DNA from: Thiohalocapsa sp. PB-PSB1
Lineage (GTDB): Bacteria; Pseudomonadota; Gammaproteobacteria; Chromatiales; Chromatiaceae
Length of the DNA stretch: 64,000 bases
NCBI GenBank assembly: GCA_016745215.1
Contig: CP050890.1
Coordinates: 5,394,001-5,458,000, forward strand
Reading direction: 5' to 3'
A program made the position numbers and the translations under genes. Position 1 is the stretch's first letter; each line of letters begins with the position of its first letter. Below are positions 26,416 through 35,310 of this stretch, piece after piece. The notes under the pieces were generated by a model. The model had not been told where the DNA came from. It saw nothing but the letters and a program-made list of their open reading frames with translations, and did no database searches.

Positions 26416-27720
26416 AGTATGGGAACCTTGAAAAATTGTGTCTTCGACGCGCCGATCACGCGCTCACGGCGCTATAAACACGATGCGGGTACGATCGATG
26501 CGCGCCGTTTTCATATTGTGTGCAAACTCAGTCGAGATTGGCGCAATAAGGCGTCTTTTGGCCGCCAAAGCGGCTTGTTTTGCCGCTTTGCCCGTTTTTC
26601 AGGCGAGCGCGGGCGCAGCGACCTTAGGTTTGGTGAGCTGCAGGTAGCGCATCAGGTTGTAGGTCAAGTTCATGCAGCCAATCTTGACCTCGGCCCGCGC
26701 CTTGCCAATGGTGCGAATGAGCTTGCCGCCCATGCTGTTCTGTTGGAAGCCGAAGATGTGCTCGACGCGCGAGCGCACCTTGGAGCGGCGACGATTGGCG
26801 GCCTGTTGCTCATCGCTGAGCGGTTGGTTGCTCTGGCCCTTCTCGCAGATGTGGCTCTCGTAGCCCGCCCCGCTCAGTGCCGCCTCGGTCGCTTCGCTGC
26901 GGTAGGCACTGTCGGCCCAGACCTGCGGGTCGGCGTTCTCGGGGTCGATGATGTCGTCGAAGACCTGACTGTCATGCACGTTCGCTGCAGTGGTCTCATA
27001 GTCGCGGATGAGCTTGTGCTCGGCATCGACGTCGATGTGGTTCTTGTAACCGAAATAGCTCTTGCCGTGCTTCTTGGTCCAGCGGGCATCGGTGTCTTTC
27101 TGCCGGCGCTTGTGCTCATCCCAGTCCTCGGGCACCTCGCCCGCATTGATGCGACGGTTCTCATCGCGGCTGTTGCGCTGGATCGGCGCGTGGACGATCG
27201 AGGCGTCGATGATTTGCCCGTTGCGCGCTTGCAACCCGGCCTGCGCCAGGTAATCGCCAAAGCGATCAAACAGCGGCTTGATCAACTCCAACTCCTTGAG
27301 CCGCTCGCGAAACCGCCACACCGTGGTGCAATCGGGCACGTTGTCGCATAGCTGAAGGCCGAGAAAGCGCATGAACGAAAGCCGGTCGCGGATTTGATAC
27401 TCGATCGCCTCGTCGGCTAGGTTGTAGAGCGACTGCAGGATTAGAATCTTGAACATCAGCACCACGTCCAACGGCTTGCGTCCGGCCGCGGACTTGCGCT
27501 CCTTCTCGTGCACCTTCTCCAGCAATGGCCGGAACAGCTCCCATGGGATCTCCGCGGCGAGCCGCTCCAACGGATCGCCCATCCGGCTGATGCTCTCCAA
27601 GCGGCGGTCGATGTCGAAGGAACTTGGTTGTGGCATAGTGCGCTCGCCTCGTTGGTGTCTGACACACTCAAAGTTTACTGAACCCCGTGCCTTAGCACAA
27701 TTTTTCAAGGTGCCCAGTAT
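26416..27720 (-). mobile_element. IS5-family insertion sequence with AGTAT duplication
   Basis: The element spans about 26421-27715. Ends are inverted repeats GGGAACCTTGAAAAATTGTG (left) and its near complement CACAATTTTTCAAGGTGCCC (right). AGTAT occurs directly outside both ends (26416-26420 and 27716-27720). One intact transposase gene fills it. Intact ends, gene and target duplication suggest a fairly recent insertion. Confidence 0.85.
26599..27636 (-). CDS. IS5-family DDE transposase
   Basis: 345 residues from the ATG at 27636 (MPQPSSFDIDRRLESI). N-terminal DUF772-type helix-turn-helix region: RKPLDVVLMFKILILQSLYN, DCTTVWRFRERL. Catalytic residues are visible in GQIIDASIVHAPIQRNSR (first Asp), QVWADSAYRSEATEAAL (second Asp) and RSRVEHIFGFQQNSMGG (Glu). 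The frame is uninterrupted, so the gene is probably active. The upstream frame to 27834 crosses the inverted repeat and is not part of the gene. Confidence 0.92.
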   Translation of the reverse strand: MPQPSSFDIDRRLESISRMGDPLERLAAEIPWELFRPLLEKVHEKERKSAAGRKPLDVVLMFKILILQSLYNLADEAIEYQIRDRLSFMRFLGLQLCDNVPDCTTVWRFRERLKELELIKPLFDRFGDYLAQAGLQARNGQIIDASIVHAPIQRNSRDENRRINAGEVPEDWDEHKRRQKDTDARWTKKHGKSYFGYKNHIDVDAEHKLIRDYETTAANVHDSQVFDDIIDPENADPQVWADSAYRSEATEAALSGAGYESHICEKGQSNQPLSDEQQAANRRRSKVRSRVEHIFGFQQNSMGGKLIRTIGKARAEVKIGCMNLTYNLMRYLQLTKPKVAAPALA

Positions 27721-27806
27721 ACCGATCCTTTCAACGTTGAGGCGGCTTCTGTGAGCGTAGTTGCTCGCCACGCACATCGCGCTGCTGCATGACGCACAGC
27801 CGAGCC

Positions 27807-28178
27807 TTACATCGCCGTTGGCTTGATAACACAAATGGGCGTCAGTTCGACCAGATATCTTCTGTTTGGTTTGAAGATGACCCGCTGTCGACAGCTGTTA
27901 AAGCCCAGATCGTAACCGATCTGGTATTCCCCGGGATCGATGTTGAAAGACCATTTCTGATTGTTGCGCAAGCCGTAGATTCGTTGACCGTTGATGATGA
28001 AGAACATGGTCGCCGGAAAGCCGACGATTGAACTTTTCCGATGCAGCGTGATGGTAACGGCAGCACCCGGCTCGGTGAGCCGCGGCGGTGGCGCGATGGG
28101 TCCGGATGCGCAACCGACGACAGCGATGCTAGCGCAAACGATAAGGATCGCAAGCGCGGCAGTGATCCGGCTGCGCAT
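27807..28178 (-). CDS. Small putative lipoprotein
   Basis: 123 residues from ATG 28178. Signal AALAILIVCASIAVVGCAS carries a lipobox (VVGC), so the mature protein would start at the Cys and be lipid-anchored. The mature part is a small beta-rich domain: AVTITLHRKSSIVGF, ATMFFIINGQRIYGL, WSFNIDPGEYQIGYDLGF, RYLVELTPIC. This resembles small PEGA-like or DUF2846-like carrier domains but I cannot name the family with confidence. Its stop lies close to the IS5-type element. Confidence 0.8.
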   Translation of the reverse strand: MRSRITAALAILIVCASIAVVGCASGPIAPPPRLTEPGAAVTITLHRKSSIVGFPATMFFIINGQRIYGLRNNQKWSFNIDPGEYQIGYDLGFNSCRQRVIFKPNRRYLVELTPICVIKPTAM

Positions 28179-28192
28179 GGTGTCAATTCCAG

Positions 28193-28558
28193 TCAACCGT
28201 CCGCTTCGTGATGATGCACGTGCGGTGCCGCAGCCGGCAAGGGCTTTCCGGTTGCGACTATATTCAGTGCCGAAGCAATATCAGTCTCGCTGGTGGCCAG
28301 CACCTGGATGCCTTGGCGCGCCAGTCGCTGCACCAAGCCGCCGCCGGCACCGCCGGTAATTATGGCATCCAGACCAAGCCCGAACAGTGGATGATCGGTA
28401 CCATGATAGTCGTGCAGCGACATCTCCTTGGGCAGGTCGAGCCGTTGCACTTCGATCGGTTCTTGATCCGGCGATACATCGAAGATGATAAAGCGGCGGC
28501 TCTTGCCGGCATGACTGGTGATTGAGCGATAGTTTTGGCTAGTGACGGCGATACGCAT
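28193..28558 (-). CDS. NifX/NafY-like dinitrogenase FeMo-cofactor domain protein
   Basis: 121 residues, one PF02579-type domain: MRIAVTSQNYRSITSHAGKS, RFIIFDV, HDYHGTDHPLFGLGLDAIIT, GGAGGGLVQRLARQGIQVLA, and a His-rich tail HVHHHEADG. Such proteins bind Fe-S or FeMo-type clusters; stand-alone members are frequent in nitrogen-fixing and sulfur-metabolising bacteria. No nif genes are in the window. It lies 14 bases upstream of the lipoprotein gene on the same strand, so the two may be cotranscribed. Confidence 0.88.
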   Translation of the reverse strand: MRIAVTSQNYRSITSHAGKSRRFIIFDVSPDQEPIEVQRLDLPKEMSLHDYHGTDHPLFGLGLDAIITGGAGGGLVQRLARQGIQVLATSETDIASALNIVATGKPLPAAAPHVHHHEADG

Positions 28559-28614
28559 ACTCTGGTCTCGTGCGTGCTGTGGTCTGGTGCGTGTTATGTA
28601 ATTTCTTACGTACT

Positions 28615-28730
28615 AAGGCGATTTCTGTCAAGAAACATACCGCTTGGCTTGTCTTCTCGTCCGGCCGCGACGTCGAGGCCGAACGAGCATCCGGCGTCAG
28701 TTGGTAGGTTGCTCTCCGGCAATCGCCTAA
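28615..28730. repeat. Miniature element, copy D (116 bp)
   Basis: Begins AAGGCGATTTCTGTCAAGAA and ends GCTCTCCGGCAATCGCCT. Interior words GCTTGTCTTCTCGTCCGGCC and GCATCCGGCGTCAGTTGGTA match copies A and C. A TAA flanks neither end clearly, but CTAA precedes and AA follows, so a short TA-type duplication is possible. Confidence 0.8.
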
Positions 28731-28851
28731 GGTCTGATGCCTGCCATGGTTCGATGCCTGGATGCTGTTGGAATTCGACGGTAAGCGATGATTCTCATAC
28801 GATCGAACTTATCCTATCGAAACCGCAAGTGCAGCTGCCATTGTAGGCTTT

Positions 28852-29292
28852 TCAAGCGTCAATAGTCTTGGTGTTCGTGACTGCATGATCAACCCCGGAT
28901 TTGGGGATACGCAAACTTTCGGCCCAGTCCTCCATGGCCGCATTAGCGATGGGCATGGGCGCTTCCATGAAGGTGATCACGAAGCCTTGATCGGTTTCGG
29001 CAACCCCAATCGAGCGGGGACGCACGGCAAGCACGCGTGGGCTCGGCAATGCAAGACCAAAGCAGAAGAGGACGTTCTTGGCTGCGCGAATACCCTCCCC
29101 CACGCTCCCCTCGGGCAACGAGCAAGTATGGGCATAGTGGTCGAATACGCCAATAAATTGACCGCAACGATGTGCCTCGATACATTGCCGAAAATAGTCG
29201 CAGATGGCGTCGACCGAATCGAACCGCATCTCGTCGCGATGGAGTTCCAGGATGAACACCGGATACTTCTCTTGCAGCAGGGTTTGCTTCAT
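28852..29292 (-). CDS. Conserved protein of unknown function (DUF6858-like)
   Basis: 146 residues. No signal peptide or membrane segment. Sequence has an acidic N-terminal helix region and a compact core: VFILELHRDEMRFDSVDAIC, FIGVFDHYAHTCSLPEG, AAKNVLFCFGLALPSPRVLA, RPRSIGVAETDQGFVITFME and APMPIANAAMEDWAESLR. I recall a family with this FDHYAHT...KNIIFCFG...VRPRSIGV pattern (DUF6858) in sulfur and nitrogen chemolithotrophs; function unknown. Start ATG at 29292 follows weak purines. Confidence 0.75.
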   Translation of the reverse strand: MKQTLLQEKYPVFILELHRDEMRFDSVDAICDYFRQCIEAHRCGQFIGVFDHYAHTCSLPEGSVGEGIRAAKNVLFCFGLALPSPRVLAVRPRSIGVAETDQGFVITFMEAPMPIANAAMEDWAESLRIPKSGVDHAVTNTKTIDA

Positions 29293-29309
29293 CGGCGTGG
29301 ATTACCGGT

Positions 29310-29357
29310 TCCAAATTTCTGGGATTGGGTTTCTGGGTTTGGGTTTCTGGGTTTGGG
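29310..29357 (+). repeat. Short tandem repeat of TTCTGGG/TTTGGG words
   Basis: TTTCTGGGATTGGG, then TTTCTGGGTTTGGG twice and TTTGGGGT. About three 14-bp units directly upstream of the unknown gene at 28852-29292, on its 5' side. Slippage-prone; no other role visible. Confidence 0.75.
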
Positions 29358-29437
29358 GTGCAGAACATCAGGTCATGCAGAATACGCTGCCGGGCTGAAA
29401 GCCACATTGAAAACAATCAATGGCAGATCGCACTGAC

Positions 29438-29822
29438 GAATGTTGCCTTCCAAGCATGCAAGGATTCACCGCAGAGACGCAGAGTGCGCAGAGGGGCCAA
29501 GGCGCCTCACCCGCAAGCGGACATTTACCAGCCGTGGGAGCCGGTCGGCGTAGGAGCCCGCTTAGGGCGACCCGGCAAATGATGCCAGCGGAGCGGACGC
29601 GAACGCTGCGCCTTTCCCGGGAGAAAGGCTGTAGGCCATGTCTTCTCGACAAATGGACTGAAGATACCTCAGGGTGCAACCCGCCCAGCGCGACTGGATT
29701 GGGATCGGGATCGGGATTGGGATCGGGATTGGGATCGAAAAGACATGACATCAGGGCGTGAGAAACCTGATGTTTGCTGGTTGGATGTTTACTGGGCGGA
29801 TGTTTACTGGGCGCTGCCTCTA
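29438..29822 (-). repeat. Dispersed 300-400 bp repeat, copy 3
   Basis: Minus-strand copy of 3833 and 11119. It has three tandem CCCAGTAAACATCCG-type units, the longest GATCCC/AATCCC tract of the three copies, GTCGAGAAGACATGGCC, CTACAGCCTTTCTCC, and the ending CTGCGTCTCTGCGGTGAATC. It abuts the broken integrase gene, which may mark the insertion point. Confidence 0.8.
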
Positions 29823-29824
29823 AA

Positions 29825-30190
29825 CATCAGCTGCAACAACCGGTCCGCCTCATCGTGCGTCAGCACCACCAGAACCTGCGACGCCTTGTTTGCCCACGCG
29901 GCATCGATCCGGCCTTCCAGCGGACGTTCCAACACCCGCTTGTAAAAAAAACACCAACGCGTTCATCGCCTGGTTCTGCGTCGAGGCCGCAACCTTGCGG
30001 TTTTCGGCGAGATGGCTCTGAAATTGCTCCATCTTCCCCGCGCTCGTCGCCAGCAACTGACCCCATGGACACATTTTGTGGTAGGGCGCCAACTGTATGA
30101 TCCAGTCGCACAGGCCTCGCTCCGTATGGATCGAGTAACGCATCCGACGCACCCCCCACGCACCTCGTCCATCAGCCTCGGTTCCGCCAT
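29825..30190 (-). pseudogene. Integron-type tyrosine integrase (IntI-like), N-terminal part, frameshifted
   Basis: Starts MAEPRLMDEVRG at ATG 30190, shifts frame in a GGGGGG run, continues VRRMRYSIHTERGLCDWI and then FQSHLAENRKVAASTQNQAM NALVFF, and shifts again in a T8 run before YKRVLERPLEGRIDA and VLTHDEADRLLQLM. RHYSxRTExAYCDWI and the ASTQNQALNALLF block are typical of IntI and related integron integrases. Both shifts lie in homopolymers. The catalytic half is lost at the edge of repeat copy 3. Confidence 0.8.
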
Positions 30191-30251
30191 GTATCCCCAT
30201 CCTCCGCTCAAACGCACAGATTCGGCAACTTTCGTGTCTGATTTTCCGGCC

Positions 30252-30452
30252 AATATCAACTTATCAGGGCAGATCGACGGGTATAACTTAAGGAATATCG
30301 GACTTATCAAAGCACATTTGCCTGACAACACTGAAAATCGGCACTTATCAAGGCGTATGTGCCTTGATTAAGTCGGCCAGGACAGAATTTCCTTGCAAAC
30401 TTGCCGGAAAAGTCGGCTAATATCGACTTATCAGGGCGTTTGTGCCTTGATA
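30252..30452 (+). repeat. Four degenerate ~35-bp repeats upstream of a DNA methylase
   Basis: Units at 30252, 30294, 30334 and 30417 share AATATCGRCTTATCARRGC; units 2-4 extend into a mirrored half ending TGCCTTGAT or TTTGCCTGA. The core TATCARRGC-N6-GCCTTGATA can form a hairpin. They lie between the IntI-like gene and the methylase gene, head outward from the integrase start, as iterons, operators or recombination sites would. Confidence 0.6.
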
Positions 30453-30502
30453 CTAACGGTTAGGGCACACAGAAGAAGGAGAAACCGTTTTGCCATCGAC
30501 AG

Positions 30503-30786
30503 TTGAACAAAGAAGACTGTAGCTCTAAGAGCACCGGAGCTGAAAAGAAGGCACATTTTGGTCAGTTTCTTACGCCCGAAAGAACGGCAACATTTATGGC
30601 TGGCCTGTTCCCAGATGGAAAGGGATCTTGCCACCTTCTTGACGCAGGAGCAGGAATCGGCTCGTTGTCTGCGGCTTTTTTGGATTGATGGAGGAACGGA
30701 GACCTTCACTTTGAGCGCGTGGAAGTTCATGCCTTTGAACTGGATCATGGTTTGATTGAACACTTGTCGAAAACACTGGAGAGGTC
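30503..30786 (+). pseudogene. N6-adenine DNA methylase, N-terminal fragment
   Basis: MNKEDCSSKSTGAEKKAHFG then QFLTPERTATFMAGLF and HLLDAGAGIGSLSAAFLD (SAM-binding motif I). A TGA at 30686 stops the frame, yet the same frame continues sensibly as WRNGDLHFERVEVHAFELD and HGLIEHLSKTLE until it meets istA sequence at about 30787. So the gene has a nonsense change and a 3' deletion. The pattern fits Eco57I/type IIG or type I M-subunit methylases. No restriction partner remains. Confidence 0.75.
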
Positions 30787-31834
30787 GTGCTGGGCGGGGA
30801 GTCCTTTAGCGCCCTAGCAGAGGGGCTGCAGGCGGCCCTGTGGCGCCTGGGAGGGGCACCCTTGGAGCACCGCACCGACAGTCTCTCGGCCGCGTTCAAG
30901 AACCTCTCGCTGGAGGCGCAGGAGGATCTCACCGAGCGCTATGAAGCACTGTGTCGGCACTACGCAATGGTGGCCACTCGCAACAACCGCGGCCGCAGCC
31001 ACGAGAACGGCGCCGTGGAATCGCCCCACGGGCACATCAAGCGGCGCATCGCCCAGGCATTGCTGTTGCGCGGGTCGGCCGACTTCGCCTCGCTTGAAGA
31101 CAACCGCCAGTGGCTCGACGCCCTCGTGGGACGCTTCAACCGGCGTTGTAGCGAGGCATTGGCCGTCGAGCGCGAGGAGCTCCAGGCGCTGCCCGCGCGG
31201 CGCACCACTGACGACAGCGAGCAGGTTGTGGCTGTGACCACCTCCAGCACCATTGAGGTCAAGCGCGTGCTCTACAGCGTCCCGGCACGCCTGATCGGCG
31301 AACGGTTGCGTCTGCACATCTTCGACGATCGCATCGAGGCGTTCGTCGGTGCGACCCGGGCGATCACTTTAGCCCGAGTCTATGGCATTCACCACGAACG
31401 GGCACGTTGTATCGACTATCGCCACCTGATCGGCTCCTTGGCGCGCAAGCCTCAGGCGTTGCGTTACTCCCAACTGCGTGAGGATCTGCTTCCAAATGCC
31501 GCCTACCGCGCCATCTGGCAGCATTTGGACTGGCAGCATTTGGACAGCCACCTGGAGGCGCGGCCACCTGGAGGCGCGCGCGGCGTGCAAACGCATCGTC
31601 GGCATGCTCGCCTTGGCGGCCCGCGCCGATTGCGAGCAGGCCCTCGGCACCTACGTGCTCGCACGCATCGCCGCCGGGGACATCCCCAGCCTGCACGCGC
31701 TTGAGCAACGCTTCGAGCCCGAACGCAACCGCGGCGCTACCCTCGAGCGCGATGCCCTACAGGGTACGCAGCACCCGCTGTCGCTCTACGACAGCCTGTT
31801 GCCGTCTCACAACCAGTCGATGGAGCTGCACTGA
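30787..31834 (+). pseudogene. istA: IS21-family transposase IstA, C-terminal part, frameshifted
   Basis: Begins inside the catalytic core (VLGGESFSALAEGLQAALWR, NNRGRSHENGAVESPHGHIK with the catalytic Glu, NRQWLDALVGRFN). The C-terminal domain is read to about 31560. Two short tandem duplications there (15 bp TGGCAGCATTTGGAC, and about 16 bp CACCTGGAGGCGCGGC) shift the frame; the proper ending (AACKRIVGMLALAARADCEQ ... PSHNQSMELH) continues in another frame to 31834. The N-terminal half is deleted and joined to the methylase fragment. Confidence 0.9.
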
Positions 31835-31862
31835 CCTGGTCCAGACCGCCACTTTACCCCTA

Positions 31863-32705
31863 ATGCTCAAGCAATTGCGGCTCTCGAGCATCGCCCGACA
31901 TTGGCAAGAGATTCTCGGCAAAGCCGAGCGCAACGGCTGGGACAGCGCCCAATACCTCGCGGCGTTGTGCGAGCACGAGCTTGCTGATCGCTACAGCCGG
32001 CGAATTGCCCGCTACAGCAAGGAATCCCACCTGCCCGTCGGCAAGAGCCTGGCGCGCTTCGACTTCGCCCAGGTGCCCGGTTTGGCCCGCGAACAGCTCG
32101 AGGCCCTGGCTGGCTCCTCGGACTGGACCCGCCAGGCGCGCAACGTCCTGTTGTTCGGTCCCAGCGGTGTGGGCAAAACCCATCTGGCCGCCGCCATCGG
32201 TCACGGACTAACCACGCAGGGTGTGCGCGTTCGCTACTTCGCCACCACCGCCCTGGTCCAGCAGCTGCAGCTCGCCCGCACACAGCTGCGCCTAGAGGAC
32301 GCCTTGCAAAAGCTCGACAGATACGCCGCCCTCATCCTCGATGATTTCGGCTACGTGAAAAAATCTGAGCAGGAAACCCAAGTCCTGTTCGAGCTCATCG
32401 CCCACCGCTACGAGACCGGGAGTCTGATCCTCACGTCCAACCAGCCGTTCGCCGAGTGGGATCGCATCTTCCCAGACCAGATGATGACCGTCGCCGCCGT
32501 CGACCGCCTGGTGCACCACGCGACAATGATCGAGGTCGGCTGCGACAGTTACCGGCGCAAGGAGGCCCTCGGCCAGGTTGCTGGCAATGCGGCGACAATG
32601 ACTGTGCCGGAAACGACAATGACCCCGCCGGCGACGACAACTCCATCGCCACCGTCGGCTGCCTGCGGTGACGACAATGACTCCCGGCCCATGCCCTCGG
32701 GGTGA
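31863..32705 (+). CDS. istB: IS21-family helper ATPase IstB
   Basis: 280 residues from ATG 31863 (MLKQLRLSSIARHW), the usual IstB opening. AAA+ helper that promotes IS21 strand transfer. Walker A is FGPSGVGKTHLAAAI, Walker B is AALILDDFGYVKKSEQ, and the sensor/arginine region is SLILTSNQPFAEWDRIFPD. The last 40 residues are Thr/Pro-rich and unusual (TMTVPETTMTPPATTTPSPP). The reading frame is intact, but without IstA the element cannot move by itself. Confidence 0.93.
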   Translation: MLKQLRLSSIARHWQEILGKAERNGWDSAQYLAALCEHELADRYSRRIARYSKESHLPVGKSLARFDFAQVPGLAREQLEALAGSSDWTRQARNVLLFGPSGVGKTHLAAAIGHGLTTQGVRVRYFATTALVQQLQLARTQLRLEDALQKLDRYAALILDDFGYVKKSEQETQVLFELIAHRYETGSLILTSNQPFAEWDRIFPDQMMTVAAVDRLVHHATMIEVGCDSYRRKEALGQVAGNAATMTVPETTMTPPATTTPSPPSAACGDDNDSRPMPSG

Positions 32706-32940
32706 GGAGCCGGGCGGGTAATTGTCGCTGTCTTTCGGGCTTCTGAGTCCGCGACAACTACCCTGTGGCGAGCCGCCGCGCCCCTGGCGGGGCCGAGCAC
32801 TCCCAGTCGCCCTACGGGCTCCTTCCCGTGCTCGGCCCCGCCAGGGGCGCGCACAACCACCCTACAACACAGGAGACTTTGCCACTAAAGAACAGCGACT
32901 ACAAACCCGCCAAGATCATTGTCGCCGACCTGACAAGATA

Positions 32941-33726
32941 GTTGACACCGGACACTCCGGGCCTTTCTGTGAGCCCGATCTTGATCACCATCTTGAGGCA
33001 TTCCTCGCCTCCCTCGCCCAAGCCGGATATGCCGAGAACACCTTGCGCGACAAGGCGCGTCGGATTGCGCCGTTTGTCCAATGGACCCGCACAGAGGGGA
33101 TTCGCCTGTGCGAGGTTGACGACCTCGATGCCTGTATCGAGGCCTTCTTGGCTTGTCCCAGTCGCCGTCTTTACAAGCATCGCTGCGCGCTGCAAGCGTT
33201 CGTGGTCTACCTGTGCGAGGCCAAGGTCTTGCCGCAGCGCCCGGTGCAGCCCTCGGCCGCCGCCATCCTCTGCCCAAGTGTCCTTGAGAACCTGCACAGC
33301 CAGCAAGGTCTCAGCGACCACTCGATAGCGGCTTACGCGGTTAGCGCACGCGACTGCATCGAAGCCATGCAGCTAGCGGAAGAGGCGGTCGGCGTGGACG
33401 CGCTGGCGATCCGCCGCTACATCCTGGATGTGAGCCAGCAGCATGCCGTTGCGACCGTGAAAGTGTACGCCGCTGGGCTGCGCTCGTTCCTGCGTTTCTG
33501 CCTCCTGAAACGCCTCATCAACCGGGATCTCTCGACGACCGTGCCCTGCATCGGACGCTGGCAGCCCAAGCCCATGCCGCCGGTCCTGACAGACGAGGCG
33601 ATTGCGCGCGTGCTGGCGATGGTCGATCGCTCTTCTGTGCGTGGCTGTCGGGAGTTTGCCATCTTGCAACTCTTGGCAGGTTTGCGCCTACGAGCCAGCG
33701 AGGTCCTCGCGCTGCGCTTAGGCTGA
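32941..33726 (+). pseudogene. Tyrosine recombinase/integrase, truncated at both ends
   Basis: About 260 codons without a sensible start codon. Core-binding (SAM-like) region: LDHHLEAFLASLAQAGYAEN TLRDKARRIAPF and SVLENLHSQQGLSDHSIAAY. The catalytic domain opens with PMPPVLTDEAIARVLAMVDR and reaches the first catalytic Arg in LAGLRLRASEVLALRL, then the gene is cut by the IS1634 end at 33723. The 5' end is cut near the IS21 right end. The gene type is the phage/transposon integrase that acts in a set of two or three. Confidence 0.85.
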
Positions 33727-33803
33727 AGTTCCTAAATTAATCAGACGCAATTTCTTTATCTATCAGCGGGATACGAAAGAAAAAAAGAGCCTGTTGGTGC
33801 TGC

Positions 33804-35310
33804 CTACATCTGGATTTTCTGCAGCAGATCGAGGGCGCGTTGCTGGGTGTGGTCAGGGGTGGTGACGATGTCGAACGTCGCCGTATCGTCAAAGCTTCCC
33901 GGAATCCTGACGGTGTTGAGAACGATGCCGCTGAGTGCATTCAGCAGTGACTGGAAACTGTGTGCCGGGGTGCCGTCGGCGAGCGTCTTGGAATGGATTT
34001 TCTCCAGGGCCGCATCCGAACGTTCTGCGGGAACAACAGGGTCACGTTGTGCCTTGGCTTCGATGTCTTCATCGCAGAACAGCAGAGGGCGCCATGCCTC
34101 GCGCATATGCCATTCGACGTAATAAGCGAGCATACAGAGAAAAATGTGCGCGCGCACCCTGTCCCCTAAGTGGTGATGAATGGGACGGACCTTGAGATCG
34201 ACCGTCTTGAGCGAGCGGAAGGCACGCTCGACTTGGCTGAGGCTCTTGTAGCTGAGCACCGCTTGCGCGGCTGACATGCGGTTGCTATCGATGCTGGTGC
34301 GGATGATAGACATTCCATCGAGAGCCGCTTCCTCGGCAATTTTGCGCTCATCGCGTTGGAATGCAAAGCCATCCTCTCGGATGTCGAGGATGAAGTGCTT
34401 GCCGACCTTGTATTTGTCGATCACTTTGCCGAGGCGCACGCCGATCTTGTCGCGGCCGCCGTACTTGCCCTGCGCGACAAGGATGCGGATACGTTCGAGC
34501 GCTTGACGGAATCCGTCGACGGCCGCTGCAAGTGCCGTCTGCTGGTCGCTGATGTGATAGCTGAATCCAGCCTCACTGACGTCGAACAGCACATGGCTGT
34601 CGAGTTTGTATTGTTTGGCAATCGACCGCAGCCGCGCTTCAATCGCGCTGCGCCCCTTCAGGGTGGCGCAAGCGATGCGCTTGCGCACCTGCTCAAGGTG
34701 TTTGTCAAAGGCGTGCAGCAGCGCCGCTGCGGCGCGCTCGGGGTCATCAAGACGATAGGTGAACAGTGCCTCACCGATCTCCAGTGAGACCTGCTCGGTG
34801 AGCCCGCCGGAGGCGATCAGGCGCTCCACGCGTCGGGTGATTTGTTCGCGCCCGCGCAATTTGCCGCGTTCGATCAGGGCCGCAACCGCCTCAAGCTCCT
34901 GAGTCGTGGCTTGCAGCAGCGCTTCACGCTTGTTTGCACGGTGCTCGGCCAACGACGGATTGCGGCAGGCCACCAAGCGCTCGCCAGGATAATCCGGATG
35001 CACAAGTTCGAAATGACTGCGTTCGTCAAACAGATCCATCTGCAGCCGATCGTCGACCACCAAACGGCGGATGGCGCTGCTCTTTAGCGCGGTTAGCCAG
35101 TCCACACTTGGGTCTACCCCTGGTGTCTCTTTCAGCTCATCAATGCGTGTCTGCGAAAGCATGCCGCGGTCTCCGACGATGGCCAGGCGGGTGATGCCGA
35201 ATTCTGCTTGGATGCGCTTGACTTGAGGCAGCAGGGTTTGTGTATCAACCCTGTTACCCTCGAACACCGAAACGGCAACCGGGCAACCGCTCTCATCCGT
35301 GAGTAAGCCA
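33804..35310 (-). pseudogene. IS1634-family transposase, C-terminal part
   Basis: About 500 codons, from LTDESGCPVAVSVFEGNRVD to the end DHTQQRALDLLQKIQM. Contains VGDRGMLSQTRIDEL (second catalytic Asp) and VERAFRSLKTVDLKVRPIHH with the catalytic Glu region. Between them are three successive ~70-residue modules of the form LxxVRxxI...GRxxIxxRLxxIxxxYKLxxH...FxY, where most family members have one. The apparent start codon at 35381 belongs to the inserted IS, not to this gene. The missing N-terminus is at 53216-53830. Confidence 0.93.

Noticed and set aside
30252..30452. CRISPR array
   Set aside because: Only four degenerate repeats with no constant spacer length and no cas genes.
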